Shown here one piece after another: positions 51,556 through 59,929 of a stretch of DNA of 64,000 nucleotides. Origin of the DNA: Halobacillus sp. Marseille-P3879 (GTDB taxonomy: Bacteria; Bacillota; Bacilli; Bacillales; Halobacillaceae); assembly GCF_900240285.1 (NCBI RefSeq), contig NZ_OESS01000003.1, positions 434,001 through 498,000 of the forward strand, written 5' to 3'. The position numbers and the translations under genes were made by a program. The notes beneath the pieces were generated by a model. The model was not told the origin of the DNA. It did not search any database and saw nothing but the letters and a program-made list of their open reading frames with translations. Every line of letters starts with the position of its first letter. Position 1 is the first letter of the stretch.

Positions 51556-52770
51556 TTATTTCGTCGATTGCTTTTCTTTAGCGAAGTGGTCTTCTTTAGC
51601 CGATAAGTAGTCAAATACAGTAGAGATAAATAATTTACCAATATACATCATCGCTTCTTCCTGAACATTGAACTTCGGGTGGTGGTGAGGATATACCTTA
51701 CTTTCTTCGTCTAAAGCACCTCCGACCCAGAAGAAGCTTCCTGGAATTTCTTTTAAATAATAAGCAAAGTCTTCCATGCCCATTTGTGGAGGCATTTCCT
51801 GCACCATATCTTCACCGAATAAGTTAGAAGCTGTCTTTCTTACTCTTTCCGTTTCTCCTGGATGGTTTACCACTGCTGGGTAGCCGCGTACATAATTGTA
51901 ATTAACGCCAGCGCCGAATCCTTCACATGTAGATTCTGCTATTTTTCCGATTGACTTTTCTACCCAATCGCGAACCTCTTCATCAAACGTTCTTGCAGTT
52001 CCTTTAATTTTTACCTTGTCAGGGATGACGTTATAACCTTCGCCTCCATTAAAAGAGGCTACGGTAACAACAGCGGATTTTAACGGGTCGATTTGTCGGC
52101 TTACGATTTGCTGCAAATTAAGCATTAACTGGCTGCCCACAATGAGAGGATCAATTCCTAAGTGAGGTGTAGCTGCGTGGGTCCCTTTCCCGGAAATTTC
52201 TATTTCGAAAGTGTCTCCATTGGCCATAACTTGTCCTTCTTTGAGGCCCACTGTTCCAAGAGGTTCTATAGAACTTACATGAGCTCCGTATACTACATCT
52301 ACTCCATCGAGGCACCCATCTTCTATCATGAATTTAGCCCCGCCGGGAATCACTTCTTCTGCAAATTGGTGGATAAATACGATAGTTCCTTCCAGCTCAT
52401 CCAGGTTCTCACTGAGCACTTTTGCTACTCCTAGTAATCCAGCGGTGTGAAGATCATGACCGCAAGCATGCATAACACCTGGTACACGTGATTTGTACTC
52501 TACATCTTTTTCATCCTGGATAGGAAGAGCATCAAAATCTGCCCGTAAAGCCACTGTCTTGCCAGGTTTATGACCTTTTAAAATACCCACTACTCCACGA
52601 CCGCCTACTTCTGTTTTTACCTCCAATCCCAACGAGGATAAGAATTCTGCTATTTTCTTTGGTGTGTGTACTTCTTTGTGTGAAAGTTCCGGATTCATGT
52701 GGAGATCTCTTCTAAAGTCTACTAACTCTGGATAAATTTCTTCCAACCTAGTAAATAATTTTTCTTTCAT
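51556..52770 (-). CDS. M20-family amidohydrolase
   Basis: A 404-residue metal-dependent amidohydrolase (M20D type) that removes an acyl group from amide nitrogen. Metal-ligand residues C103 and H105 (HACGHD), the catalytic Glu in HQFAEEVIPGG (about 136), and the C-terminal MPPQMGMEDFAYYL are present; the lid domain (about 180-290) includes GTHAATPHLGIDPL. Family members act on N-acyl amino acids, such as hippurate or acetyl-diaminopimelate. Placed between an amidase and two membrane proteins under a malonate-type operator, an N-malonyl substrate is suggested. Confidence 0.8.
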   Translation of the reverse strand: MKEKLFTRLEEIYPELVDFRRDLHMNPELSHKEVHTPKKIAEFLSSLGLEVKTEVGGRGVVGILKGHKPGKTVALRADFDALPIQDEKDVEYKSRVPGVMHACGHDLHTAGLLGVAKVLSENLDELEGTIVFIHQFAEEVIPGGAKFMIEDGCLDGVDVVYGAHVSSIEPLGTVGLKEGQVMANGDTFEIEISGKGTHAATPHLGIDPLIVGSQLMLNLQQIVSRQIDPLKSAVVTVASFNGGEGYNVIPDKVKIKGTARTFDEEVRDWVEKSIGKIAESTCEGFGAGVNYNYVRGYPAVVNHPGETERVRKTASNLFGEDMVQEMPPQMGMEDFAYYLKEIPGSFFWVGGALDEESKVYPHHHPKFNVQEEAMMYIGKLFISTVFDYLSAKEDHFAKEKQSTK

Positions 52771-52811
52771 TAATAACTACTCCCATCTATTAAAGTTGAT
52801 TAAAACGACGA

Positions 52812-54254
52812 TCAGTCAGAAATTTGGGACTCATGTAAACCTGAAATTTTTGGGCGTTTATCTCCATGTTTTGTCGCTTGTTCAAATAAATAACCGATCT
52901 GCAGGACATTATAATCTGCTCGGTGAGGTCCTACTATCTGGAGACCGATCGGCAGCCCATCCGACGTAAAGCCGCCTGGTATTGATAAAGCCGGATTACC
53001 CAAAGCAGAAATGTAATAGCTTGAACGCATCCAATCAATATAGTTTTCCATTCGTACCCCATTAATTTGGTGAGGGGCTTCCTGGTCAACTTCAAAAGGC
53101 GGCACCTGGCTCACGGGGAGAATAAGGGCATCATACTGCTGGAAGAAAACTCTCATTCTATGATACAGCTCATTCCGTAACCTTTCTGCTCTTCCAATAT
53201 CTACTCCTCGTAGTTCACGCCCTTTATTAAAGTTCCATATAAAGCTTGGCTTCATAACTTCCTGATAACGTTCAAACAATTCCTTATGTGACATTTCAAA
53301 TTCCCATGCTCTAAATATATGGAAGACTTCATCCGCCTCTGACAACTCAGGAGAAGCTTCTTCAACCTGACACCCTAAATCCGAGAAAACTTTCATCTGT
53401 TCTTCGATATTGCTGCGGATTTCAGAATCTATAGGAAAAGCTCCCCCTAAATCTGCTGACCAGGCAATTCGAAGGTCATTTGCTTTTCTTGAAAATGGGC
53501 GAAGAAATTGTTCGCCGGATTCTTCGATTGAGATTGGCGATCGGCTATCAGGCCCTGACATAACAGACATCATAAAGGCAGCGTCTTCCACATTTCTTGA
53601 GATCGGTCCCTGAGTTGCAAGTGGAGAAAACAATGCAGGCTTAGGATAGGTTGGTACGCGGCCAGGGGAGGTTCTCATTCCAACAACATTATTGAAAGCA
53701 GCAGGAAATCGGCAAGATCCGCCCATATCACTTCCGTCCGCAAAAGGAAGCATTCCACAAGTTACGGCGACAGCCGCTCCACCACTGCTTCCACCTGCAG
53801 TACGATTAAGGTCATAAGGGTTTCTTGTAACGCCAAACACTTCATTAAACGTATGGGCTCCTGCCCCAAATTCTGGGACGTTCGTCTTTCCGATCACAAT
53901 TGCTCCTGCTTTTCTTAATCGTTCCACCAGGAGGTCATCTTCGGTAGAAATGTTATCTTTTAAGGCAAGGGATCCACTCGTCATCGGAAACCCCCTGGCG
54001 TTATGTGTGTCTTTGATTGCTATCGGTAACCCGTGAAACGGACCTGTTTTTTTACCTGAAGCCAGAGCCTTATCTGCTTTGTCTGCTTCAATTAATGCTT
54101 GTTCATCATTTAGTGAAACGATCGCATTGACTTTTGGATTCACTCTTTCTATCTGTTTAAGGTGGGCTTCCATAACTTCCCGAGCCGATACTTCTCTTGA
54201 TTGAATCGATTTAGCGAGATCACGTGCGGTAGAGTAACACTTATTTTCATTCAT
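52812..54254 (-). CDS. Amidase (amidase-signature family)
   Basis: A 480-residue amidase with the Ser-Ser-Lys triad K81 (AIKDTH), S157 (TAGGSSGGAA) and S180 (GSDMGGSCRFPAA). It hydrolyses C-N amide bonds; the family includes malonamidase, ureidomalonase and GatA, but there are no gatB or gatC neighbours, and GatA-specific context is absent. First gene of the amidase-M20-DUF5058-membrane operon, 43 nt after operator site 4. Malonamide-like or ureidomalonate-like substrates would fit the regulon. The ribosome site is GAAAAGG. Confidence 0.8.
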   Translation of the reverse strand: MNENKCYSTARDLAKSIQSREVSAREVMEAHLKQIERVNPKVNAIVSLNDEQALIEADKADKALASGKKTGPFHGLPIAIKDTHNARGFPMTSGSLALKDNISTEDDLLVERLRKAGAIVIGKTNVPEFGAGAHTFNEVFGVTRNPYDLNRTAGGSSGGAAVAVTCGMLPFADGSDMGGSCRFPAAFNNVVGMRTSPGRVPTYPKPALFSPLATQGPISRNVEDAAFMMSVMSGPDSRSPISIEESGEQFLRPFSRKANDLRIAWSADLGGAFPIDSEIRSNIEEQMKVFSDLGCQVEEASPELSEADEVFHIFRAWEFEMSHKELFERYQEVMKPSFIWNFNKGRELRGVDIGRAERLRNELYHRMRVFFQQYDALILPVSQVPPFEVDQEAPHQINGVRMENYIDWMRSSYYISALGNPALSIPGGFTSDGLPIGLQIVGPHRADYNVLQIGYLFEQATKHGDKRPKISGLHESQISD

Positions 54255-54296
54255 ACCTTTTCAACCCCTCATAGATAGAATTTACAATTTGTGGAT

Positions 54297-54311
54297 AGTC
54301 GTTTGTCGACT
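54297..54311. promoter_or_regulatory. GntR operator site 4 (amidase operon)
   Basis: AGTCG-TTTGT-CGACT is a perfect inverted repeat identical in both arms to site 3. On the minus strand it sits in TTTAGT-17-CAAATT, the same promoter plan as mdcH. The rest of the gap to 54704 is AT-rich and shows nothing else I can support. Confidence 0.75.
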
Positions 54312-54704
54312 AAAAATGTATGTAACAATCTTCTGCTTTTTAAAGACAGGATTCCAGACATAAGCATATTTTGTTTGGTTAAAGGAATAGAAGCCATCAA
54401 ACAAGTGAGGGAAGAATCTGAAGTGAAAATTATACTTCTGATGTTATAGGATGGCTAAAAGGTGTAAGTAAAAAAACAATGCGGCAGTCAAATTAATGTG
54501 GCGGGTCAGAAAAGAGAATTTAGGTTATTCCCTCCTTTGTTATTTTAAAAGTTATTAATTAGGATACAAGGGGAAAAAACAAAAGTCAAACTATTTAAAA
54601 TATTTTATATGTTTTGTTAATTACTTGATTTAGTTGAATCATATCCGGAAATAGTGCATATTTTAACCTTCTTTCACTCAAATTAATAGAAAGGAGATGG
54701 TACT

Positions 54705-54938
54705 ATGCCGAAAGATTCACAAAATCAGCATTCTCAGGTTTCCTCTCATAAAGATGGGGAGAGGGAAAGTGTTATCAATGACTCTAAAGGGCAACAGTTA
54801 GGCGTGACCACGGAATTTATTAATCCCGGTGGCAGGAAGGGTAAAGATAAATTGAATTTAAAGCCTGATGAGAAGATGAGAGAGTTTAAAGAGAATATGG
54901 AAAATCTTCCAAATAAGAAACATCACCCTGATGATTAA
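54705..54938 (+). CDS. Small hydrophilic protein, unknown
   Basis: A 77-residue, highly charged protein rich in K, E, D, N and Q, with no hydrophobic segment and low predicted structure. AAAGGAG lies 8 nt before the ATG. Small hydrophilic proteins of this sort are common in halophilic Bacillaceae and in spores, but I recognise no family. Its stop codon lies inside the loop of the terminator. Confidence 0.55.
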   Translation: MPKDSQNQHSQVSSHKDGERESVINDSKGQQLGVTTEFINPGGRKGKDKLNLKPDEKMREFKENMENLPNKKHHPDD

Positions 54939-54952
54939 GGGTGATGTTTTTA
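54919..54952 (+). terminator. Terminator overlapping the small gene stop
   Basis: ACATCACCCT pairs with AGGGTGATGT around the stop codon, followed by TTTT. Confidence 0.75.
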
Positions 54953-55009
54953 AAAGACTGAAATTGTTAAATTCTATAAATTGGATAGTCTTATTAAAAT
55001 CACTAATTT

Positions 55010-55035
55010 CCCCCGCTGCTAAGAGACAGCGGGGG
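55010..55035 (-). terminator. Terminator of egtB
   Basis: CCCCCGCTG-CTAAGAGA-CAGCGGGGG is a perfect GC-rich stem, 13 bp after the egtB stop on the minus strand. Confidence 0.65.
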
Positions 55036-55047
55036 TTCCTTCGCTGG

Positions 55048-56301
55048 TTATAAATCGTCCGCAAGTCGAAATCCGCTGAATGCCCATCTCATATGAGGAT
55101 AGAAAAAGTTTCGATAGGTAAGGCGGATATGAGATTGAGGAGTGACACAAGATCCGCCTTTAAGTACGATCTGATTCGCCATAAACTTCGCATTGTACTC
55201 ACCAAGTGAACCGTCTAGAGGCTTGTTTCTGGGATAAGGAACATAAGGACTCTGTGTCCATTCCCAGACGTCTCCAAACGCTTTATGAAAAGTTTCGTTG
55301 GTACTGTATTGGGAATGCGGCTGATAAAAATCGTCTTCCATAAAGTGCCCTTCTATTAAATGGCCCTCAAGGGCATGTTCCCATTCTTGTTCAGTAGGCA
55401 GCCGCTTCCCAGCCCAGCGTGCATAAGCATCAGCCTCATAAAAACTTACATGACTTACAGGGGCGTGGGGGTCAATTTTTTGCAGTCCGCTCAACGTATA
55501 GACGTACCATTCATTTTCTCTCTTCATCCAGTACTGTGGATGGACCCAATTCTCTTCATTTACTTTCTGCCAGCCATCGGACAGCCAATAGTCGGGAGTT
55601 TCGTAACCATCAGCGTTAATGAAATCTATGAACTCTCCGTTTGTTACTGGTCGGTTGGCCAGTTGGTAAGGAGCTAAATACGTTTTATGACGAGGTCCTT
55701 CATTGTCAAAACAGAACCCTTCTCCAGAGTGGCCGACCTCTACCAGTCCTCCGTCGATCTCATAGAAGGATAGTTCGGGTGTATGGGAAGATGGTTCATA
55801 ATTGTTATCACGGAACACTGGATGAAGAGGGTTAAATGAAAAATTGTATTTTATGTCCATTAAGATAAGCTCCTGATGCTGTTGTTCATGCTGTAATCCA
55901 ATTTCTACAAGCTCTTGAAGTTCTTCATTATCACTCTTTTCATCCAGCAATTGAGACATATGTTCGTCAACATAATGGCGGTATGAATACGTTTCTTCGA
56001 CTGTCGGCCGCGTGATCAGTCCGCGTCTGGCTTGAGGGTGAGGGGTGCCGACAGTTTCGTAATAAGAATTGAATAAGTATAGAAATTCATTATTAAAGTG
56101 TACGTAGTGGGGGAGAAAGGCTTCCAAAATGAATTTCTCAAAAAACCATGTAGTATGGGCTAAATGCCATTTCGCAGGGCTTACGTGGGTAGCGGCCTGT
56201 ACAACAAAATCTTCTGTTTCCAAATTTGAAACTAGTTTTTCGGTATATTCCCTTATATTCTGATATTCTTTCTGAACTTCTTTATCCTTGGTTAGTGGCA
56301 T
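55048..56301 (-). CDS. egtB: EgtB-like sulfoxide synthase (ergothioneine pathway)
   Basis: A 417-residue non-haem iron enzyme that joins a thiol (gamma-glutamylcysteine or cysteine) to hercynine. N-terminal DinB-type domain (about 12-160) includes the iron-ligand motif HEQQHQE (about 138-144) and a first histidine in SPAKWHLAHTTWFFE; the C-terminal FGE/sulfatase-modifying domain (about 185-415) has GPRHKTYLAPYQLANRPVTNGE and RLTYRNFFYPHMRWAFSGFRLA. The partner egtD methyltransferase is not in the window, so the pathway cannot be confirmed. Single gene. Confidence 0.8.
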   Translation of the reverse strand: MPLTKDKEVQKEYQNIREYTEKLVSNLETEDFVVQAATHVSPAKWHLAHTTWFFEKFILEAFLPHYVHFNNEFLYLFNSYYETVGTPHPQARRGLITRPTVEETYSYRHYVDEHMSQLLDEKSDNEELQELVEIGLQHEQQHQELILMDIKYNFSFNPLHPVFRDNNYEPSSHTPELSFYEIDGGLVEVGHSGEGFCFDNEGPRHKTYLAPYQLANRPVTNGEFIDFINADGYETPDYWLSDGWQKVNEENWVHPQYWMKRENEWYVYTLSGLQKIDPHAPVSHVSFYEADAYARWAGKRLPTEQEWEHALEGHLIEGHFMEDDFYQPHSQYSTNETFHKAFGDVWEWTQSPYVPYPRNKPLDGSLGEYNAKFMANQIVLKGGSCVTPQSHIRLTYRNFFYPHMRWAFSGFRLADDL

Positions 56302-56476
56302 ACTTTCACTCCAATTATTCCAGTTTTAAATTTCCGAGGAACCAGTCTGCTAAACGTCTATAAAGGGGCATACTCCCTCCATAAATGGGCTGTAACTATG
56401 TATTTCCCTGTAATGCATGGAATTAATCAAGGTATTTTAAAGAAATTGGCCTCCCAAAGAAGATAACTTCGTTGGC

Positions 56477-56584
56477 TTATGCGGCCAGTATGGTCTTCTC
56501 ATCGAATAGCTGCAGCCTCACAAAGGTATCATCAGAATCTGAAATAGATATTTCCATGTTAATAGAAACTTTCGCAGCTTTCAC
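56477..56584 (-). CDS. Possible 35-residue protein downstream of the carbamoylase
   Basis: A short GTG frame begins 12 nt after the upstream stop, with GAGGA as a possible ribosome site. It encodes MKAAKVSINMEISISDSDDT and an LQLFDEKT stretch, plausible beta strands. No family. Nothing else is seen in 56302-56476. Confidence 0.35.
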   Translation of the reverse strand: MKAAKVSINMEISISDSDDTFVRLQLFDEKTILAA

Positions 56585-56596
56585 AGTAATTCTTCC

Positions 56597-57835
56597 TCAT
56601 TTAGACTGGGCAATTCTGACGGCAGTTTGATAGAGCAGCTCAGTACCTTTTTGGATATCTTCGATTTCAGCAAATTCTAACGGATTATGGCTGATTCCTT
56701 TTTCGCACCTGACAAATATCATTCCATAGTCGCAAATATAAGACATAAACAACGCGTCATGAAACGGGCCGCTCATTAAAGTGGGAGAATTCAAACCAAG
56801 TTTTTCATCTTCTTCTTTCATAATTTCTTTAATCCAATCAGCACAGTAGCGAGGATCACTGCGGGTATCTTCATTCAGTGAGTACGTAAGATTAAGCTCG
56901 GAACATGTCTTCTCAATAATTTCATAGAGCTTCTTTTCTAACCTTGTTCTGGCATCTGTGTCGATATCTCTTAAATCAATGGTGAATTCTACTTTCTCAG
57001 GAATGATGTTTCTTGAGTTAGGGAAGTTTTGCAGGCTTCCAACTGTTCCTACCGTGTTTTTCGATCCTTCCTTTTTAACTAGCTCATTAAATTCCTTTAT
57101 GATAGAGGAGGCTCCAACAAGAGCGTCTTGTCTTAAGCTCATCGGCACTGATCCTGCGTGGCCGGCAAAGCCTTCTACCGTAACAGTCAGCCAGAGAGGC
57201 CCTGCAATGGCAGAAACGATGCCTACAGGTTTGCCGAGATCTTCAAGCACTGGACCCTGCTCGATATGTAATTCTAGGAAGGCTTCGATGTCTTCAGGCT
57301 GGTAAACTGGGCTTTTAGTTATATCAGGGGTTACGCCAAATTCTTTTAAAGCCTCTAAGCGGCTGACGCCATCCTTATCCTTCCGCTCTAGTTCTCCTTC
57401 TTCTAACTGTCCAATTAAGGCACGGACGCCGAATACGCCTTTGTTGAACCGAGCTCCTTCTTCATCTGCAAAACAGACCACTTCTATTGTCCGGTTAGGG
57501 ACAATTCCATTATCTTTTAAGCTATGTACCACCTCAATACCGCCCAGAGCGCCGGCGGTTCCATCAAACCGGCCACCGTAGGGCTGAGAATCAATATGAG
57601 AGCCAAGCATAAGGATAGGTTTATCCGGTTCTTTACCCGTTAATCTACCAATTAAATTCCCGAAACAATCGATGCGCGTTTCTAATCCAGCTTCCTCCAT
57701 CCATTCTTTGACAAGGTCGACTCCTTGACGGTCTTCCTTAGAATGAGCTAAACGACGTACTCCTGTTTCACCAATTTTTCCGATAGTGGCTAACGTGTTA
57801 ATATGTTTTTCCAGTCTTTCCCCGTCTATTACCAT
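56597..57835 (-). CDS. N-carbamoyl-L-amino-acid hydrolase / allantoate amidohydrolase family
   Basis: A 412-residue M20-type hydrolase that cleaves carbamoyl or ureido groups. The metal-site motifs MLGSHIDSQPYGGRFDGTAGALGGIE (about 78-103) and FADEEGARF (about 127-135), and the substrate-side LELHIEQGPVLEDLG and AGHAGSVPM are all of the AllC/HyuC group. ATG 57835 is preferred; the ATG at 57841 touches the ribosome site GGAGG. No hydantoinase or allantoinase gene is adjacent; an AtoE-type transporter gene lies upstream on the same strand. Confidence 0.85.
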   Translation of the reverse strand: MVIDGERLEKHINTLATIGKIGETGVRRLAHSKEDRQGVDLVKEWMEEAGLETRIDCFGNLIGRLTGKEPDKPILMLGSHIDSQPYGGRFDGTAGALGGIEVVHSLKDNGIVPNRTIEVVCFADEEGARFNKGVFGVRALIGQLEEGELERKDKDGVSRLEALKEFGVTPDITKSPVYQPEDIEAFLELHIEQGPVLEDLGKPVGIVSAIAGPLWLTVTVEGFAGHAGSVPMSLRQDALVGASSIIKEFNELVKKEGSKNTVGTVGSLQNFPNSRNIIPEKVEFTIDLRDIDTDARTRLEKKLYEIIEKTCSELNLTYSLNEDTRSDPRYCADWIKEIMKEEDEKLGLNSPTLMSGPFHDALFMSYICDYGMIFVRCEKGISHNPLEFAEIEDIQKGTELLYQTAVRIAQSK

Positions 57836-58061
57836 TGCCATCCTCCTCGTTCTAGTTTTTTCAATATAACAAGTATGCTAGTGGTGAACAATGTACATAA
57901 TGAAATTTTTGAAAATATTTTGTATATTTAGTCTATTGTTGTTGGTCCATTAAATCAAGGGTGGAAAACAGGACAATGGAAGGACAAGAGGGGGACAATA
58001 GCTGAGCAGCTTTTATTTCTTACTGGTGTACTATTTTCCTCCATGACCTATCAGGTCTTGA

Positions 58062-58158
58062 GCAATGAAAGGAATACATAAAAGTGAGGGATTCGATGTT
58101 AGACCGTCAATCATCCATGAATCTAAGCCAGTATGAAGGGCTATACGATATTGAAAGA
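58062..58158 (+). pseudogene. Second 5' remnant of an IS1182-like transposase gene
   Basis: 58062-58121 matches 6528-6588 with four differences. From ATG 58096 it reads MLDRQSSMNLSQYEGLYDIE before a stop, which resembles the IS1182-family N-terminus. Downstream element sequence is missing. The rest of the gap 57842-58061 shows nothing else. Confidence 0.55.
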
Positions 58159-58190
58159 TAAAATTTAAGTAAAAATGCCAAAAATTAAAG

Positions 58191-58239
58191 CTGTCGAGAA
58201 CTTTCTCGACAGCCTGAGTGCCTCTATAAACAAGGCACT
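58191..58239 (-). terminator. Paired hairpins after the AtoE-type gene
   Basis: CTGTCGAGA-ACTT-TCTCGACAG (58191-58212) and AGTGCCT/AGGCACT (58217-58239) follow the stop of the minus-strand transporter gene. Fourth member of the CTGTCGAGA family. Confidence 0.6.
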
Positions 58240-58245
58240 GTCAAT

Positions 58246-59580
58246 TTACAAAAACAACAAACCGATTGCGATTGGAATAAAACTCCAAATTAATATGATG
58301 ACACAAAAGCCCATAATGTCTCTTACTTTCAATCCGGCAATGGCAAGGAGCGGCAGGGCCCAGAATGGCTGAATCATATTCGTCCATGCATCTCCCCAGG
58401 CTACAGCCATTGCTGTTTTTGCTGTAGCCACGCCTAGTTCCATTGCTGCCGGGATCATAATCGGGGCTTGCACCGCCCATTGGCCTCCTCCTGAAGGAAC
58501 GAAGAAATTGAGAATCCCTGCACTGATAAAAGCAAACAATGGGAAGGTAAAGTCACTTGACATCTCTACGAACCATAAAGATAACTGTTCAGATAAACCG
58601 GATGCGACCATCATCCCCATGATTCCTGCGTAAAACGGGAATTGAATGATGATCCCGCCGGCGTTTTTGACTGCGTCCGTTACACTGTTTAAGAAGCGCC
58701 GTGGTGTCTTATGAGCCAGGATCCCTAGGAAAAGCATGATAAAGTTAACGATGTTGATATTAAGGTCGAGACCATTTTGGATAAAATGTAAAAATACAAA
58801 AGTTAAACCTAATACACCAATAAGTAAAGATACGATCCTGCTGTTTTCAAGCCTTTCAGCAGGTGTAAGAGCTTGATTGGAAAGAGGAGTGGATTCGTTA
58901 TCGTTCGTTAATTGTTGCTGGAGAAGGTCAAGGTTGTTTTGCCTGCTATTTCCGCTGGATTTCATAATCCATAAATTAACTAAAGGAAGAGAGACAAGCA
59001 GTATTATGACGATAAATAAGTTCATGCTGCTAAACAAGGTGTCTGTAATCGGCACCGTGCCGATCGAATCCGATAAAAAGTGATCCTCTGTGGCAATTGT
59101 TAAAGGGATAGAGCCTGACAAACCTCCATGCCATAAGAGAAAACCGCTATAGGCGCTGGCCATTAATATTCGATAATCCACGGAAGGAACCTGACGAGCT
59201 ACATGGACAGCAAGTAAAGCACCTACTACAAGACCGAAACCATAATTAATTAAACAAGCAATAGCAGCGACAAAGGTCACAAGCAAAATTGCCTGGCCTG
59301 GCGTAGACGCCATTTTGCTAAGCTTCGTCAAAAAAGATTTTACAATGGGGCTGTTTGCCAGGATATAGCCAGTGACTACGATTAAGGTCATCTGCATAGC
59401 AAACTCTAAAAGGTCCCAGAAACCCTCTCCCCAAAATTGAACCATTTCACCAGGTGAACTTCCTGTAATACCAATTCCCAGTCCAAATACAAGTAACGTT
59501 AAAAGAACAGCAAACAAAAATGCGTCTGGCAGATATCGCTGGACAAGCCGGTCAAAAAATAAAGTAGTTCCTCTGAGCAT
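58246..59580 (-). CDS. atoE: AtoE-type short-chain carboxylate transporter
   Basis: A 444-residue transporter with about ten to twelve helices, of the short-chain fatty acid transporter family (AtoE). Diagnostic stretches are LPDAFLFAVLLTLLVFGLG, HGGLSGSIPLTIA, FFVPSGGGQWAVQAPIM and AWGDAWTNMIQPFWALP. It would import small carboxylates such as butyrate or acetoacetate. GAAGGGGG lies before the ATG. No atoAD or thiolase genes are adjacent. A cre site stands in its leader. Confidence 0.85.
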   Translation of the reverse strand: MLRGTTLFFDRLVQRYLPDAFLFAVLLTLLVFGLGIGITGSSPGEMVQFWGEGFWDLLEFAMQMTLIVVTGYILANSPIVKSFLTKLSKMASTPGQAILLVTFVAAIACLINYGFGLVVGALLAVHVARQVPSVDYRILMASAYSGFLLWHGGLSGSIPLTIATEDHFLSDSIGTVPITDTLFSSMNLFIVIILLVSLPLVNLWIMKSSGNSRQNNLDLLQQQLTNDNESTPLSNQALTPAERLENSRIVSLLIGVLGLTFVFLHFIQNGLDLNINIVNFIMLFLGILAHKTPRRFLNSVTDAVKNAGGIIIQFPFYAGIMGMMVASGLSEQLSLWFVEMSSDFTFPLFAFISAGILNFFVPSGGGQWAVQAPIMIPAAMELGVATAKTAMAVAWGDAWTNMIQPFWALPLLAIAGLKVRDIMGFCVIILIWSFIPIAIGLLFL

Positions 59581-59597
59581 AAAAATCCCCCTTCAAT

Positions 59598-59611
59598 TGT
59601 AATCGCTTTCA
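59598..59611. promoter_or_regulatory. cre site upstream of the AtoE-type gene
   Basis: TGTAATCGCTTTCA fits the cre consensus, 18 bp upstream of the minus-strand start. It implies catabolite repression of the carboxylate transporter. Confidence 0.6.
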
Positions 59612-59852
59612 AAAATGCGATTCTTTATTACAGTACTGAATATAGACAGGTTTCATTCATAAATGAATGAAAATTCAGTTTAGTTTTAGTGTGTAAGTAT
59701 ATTGTCGAAATTGCAAGGGATGTAGTCTTTTTTGTGGGTCATTTTTAAAATATTTTGCGGAATTGAAAGATATTATATTGGAGACGACAAAAATGCAGTA
59801 ATTAAGACGTCAATCAATTAAAATCAAGTTTTATTTTTTAAATCATATAAAT

Positions 59853-59870
59853 ATGTCATCCGGTTGACAT
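59853..59870. promoter_or_regulatory. LacI-type operator at the sugar importer promoter
   Basis: ATGTCATCCGGTTGACAT is an inverted repeat (TGTCA, centre WCCGGW, TGACA) overlapping the -35 box. A close match stands at 63004-63021 before the GH32 gene. No LacI-family gene is in the window. Confidence 0.6.
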
Positions 59871-59892
59871 ACATTTCAAACAAGGTTACAAT
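59864..59892 (+). promoter_or_regulatory. Promoter of the sugar importer operon
   Basis: TTGACA (59864-59869) and TACAAT (59887-59892) are 17 bp apart. Confidence 0.8.
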
Positions 59893-59899
59893 CTTATTA

Positions 59900-59913
59900 A
59901 GAAATCGCTTTCA
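59900..59913. promoter_or_regulatory. cre-like site at the start point
   Basis: AGAAATCGCTTTCA misses the cre consensus only in its first base and lies at the predicted start point, just before the ribosome site. Confidence 0.5.
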
Positions 59914-59929
59914 ATAAGGAGGAGGAGAA

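Noticed and set aside
52812-54254. Amidase read as GatA of the transamidosome
   Set aside because: No gatC or gatB next to it, and its operon and operator point to catabolism.
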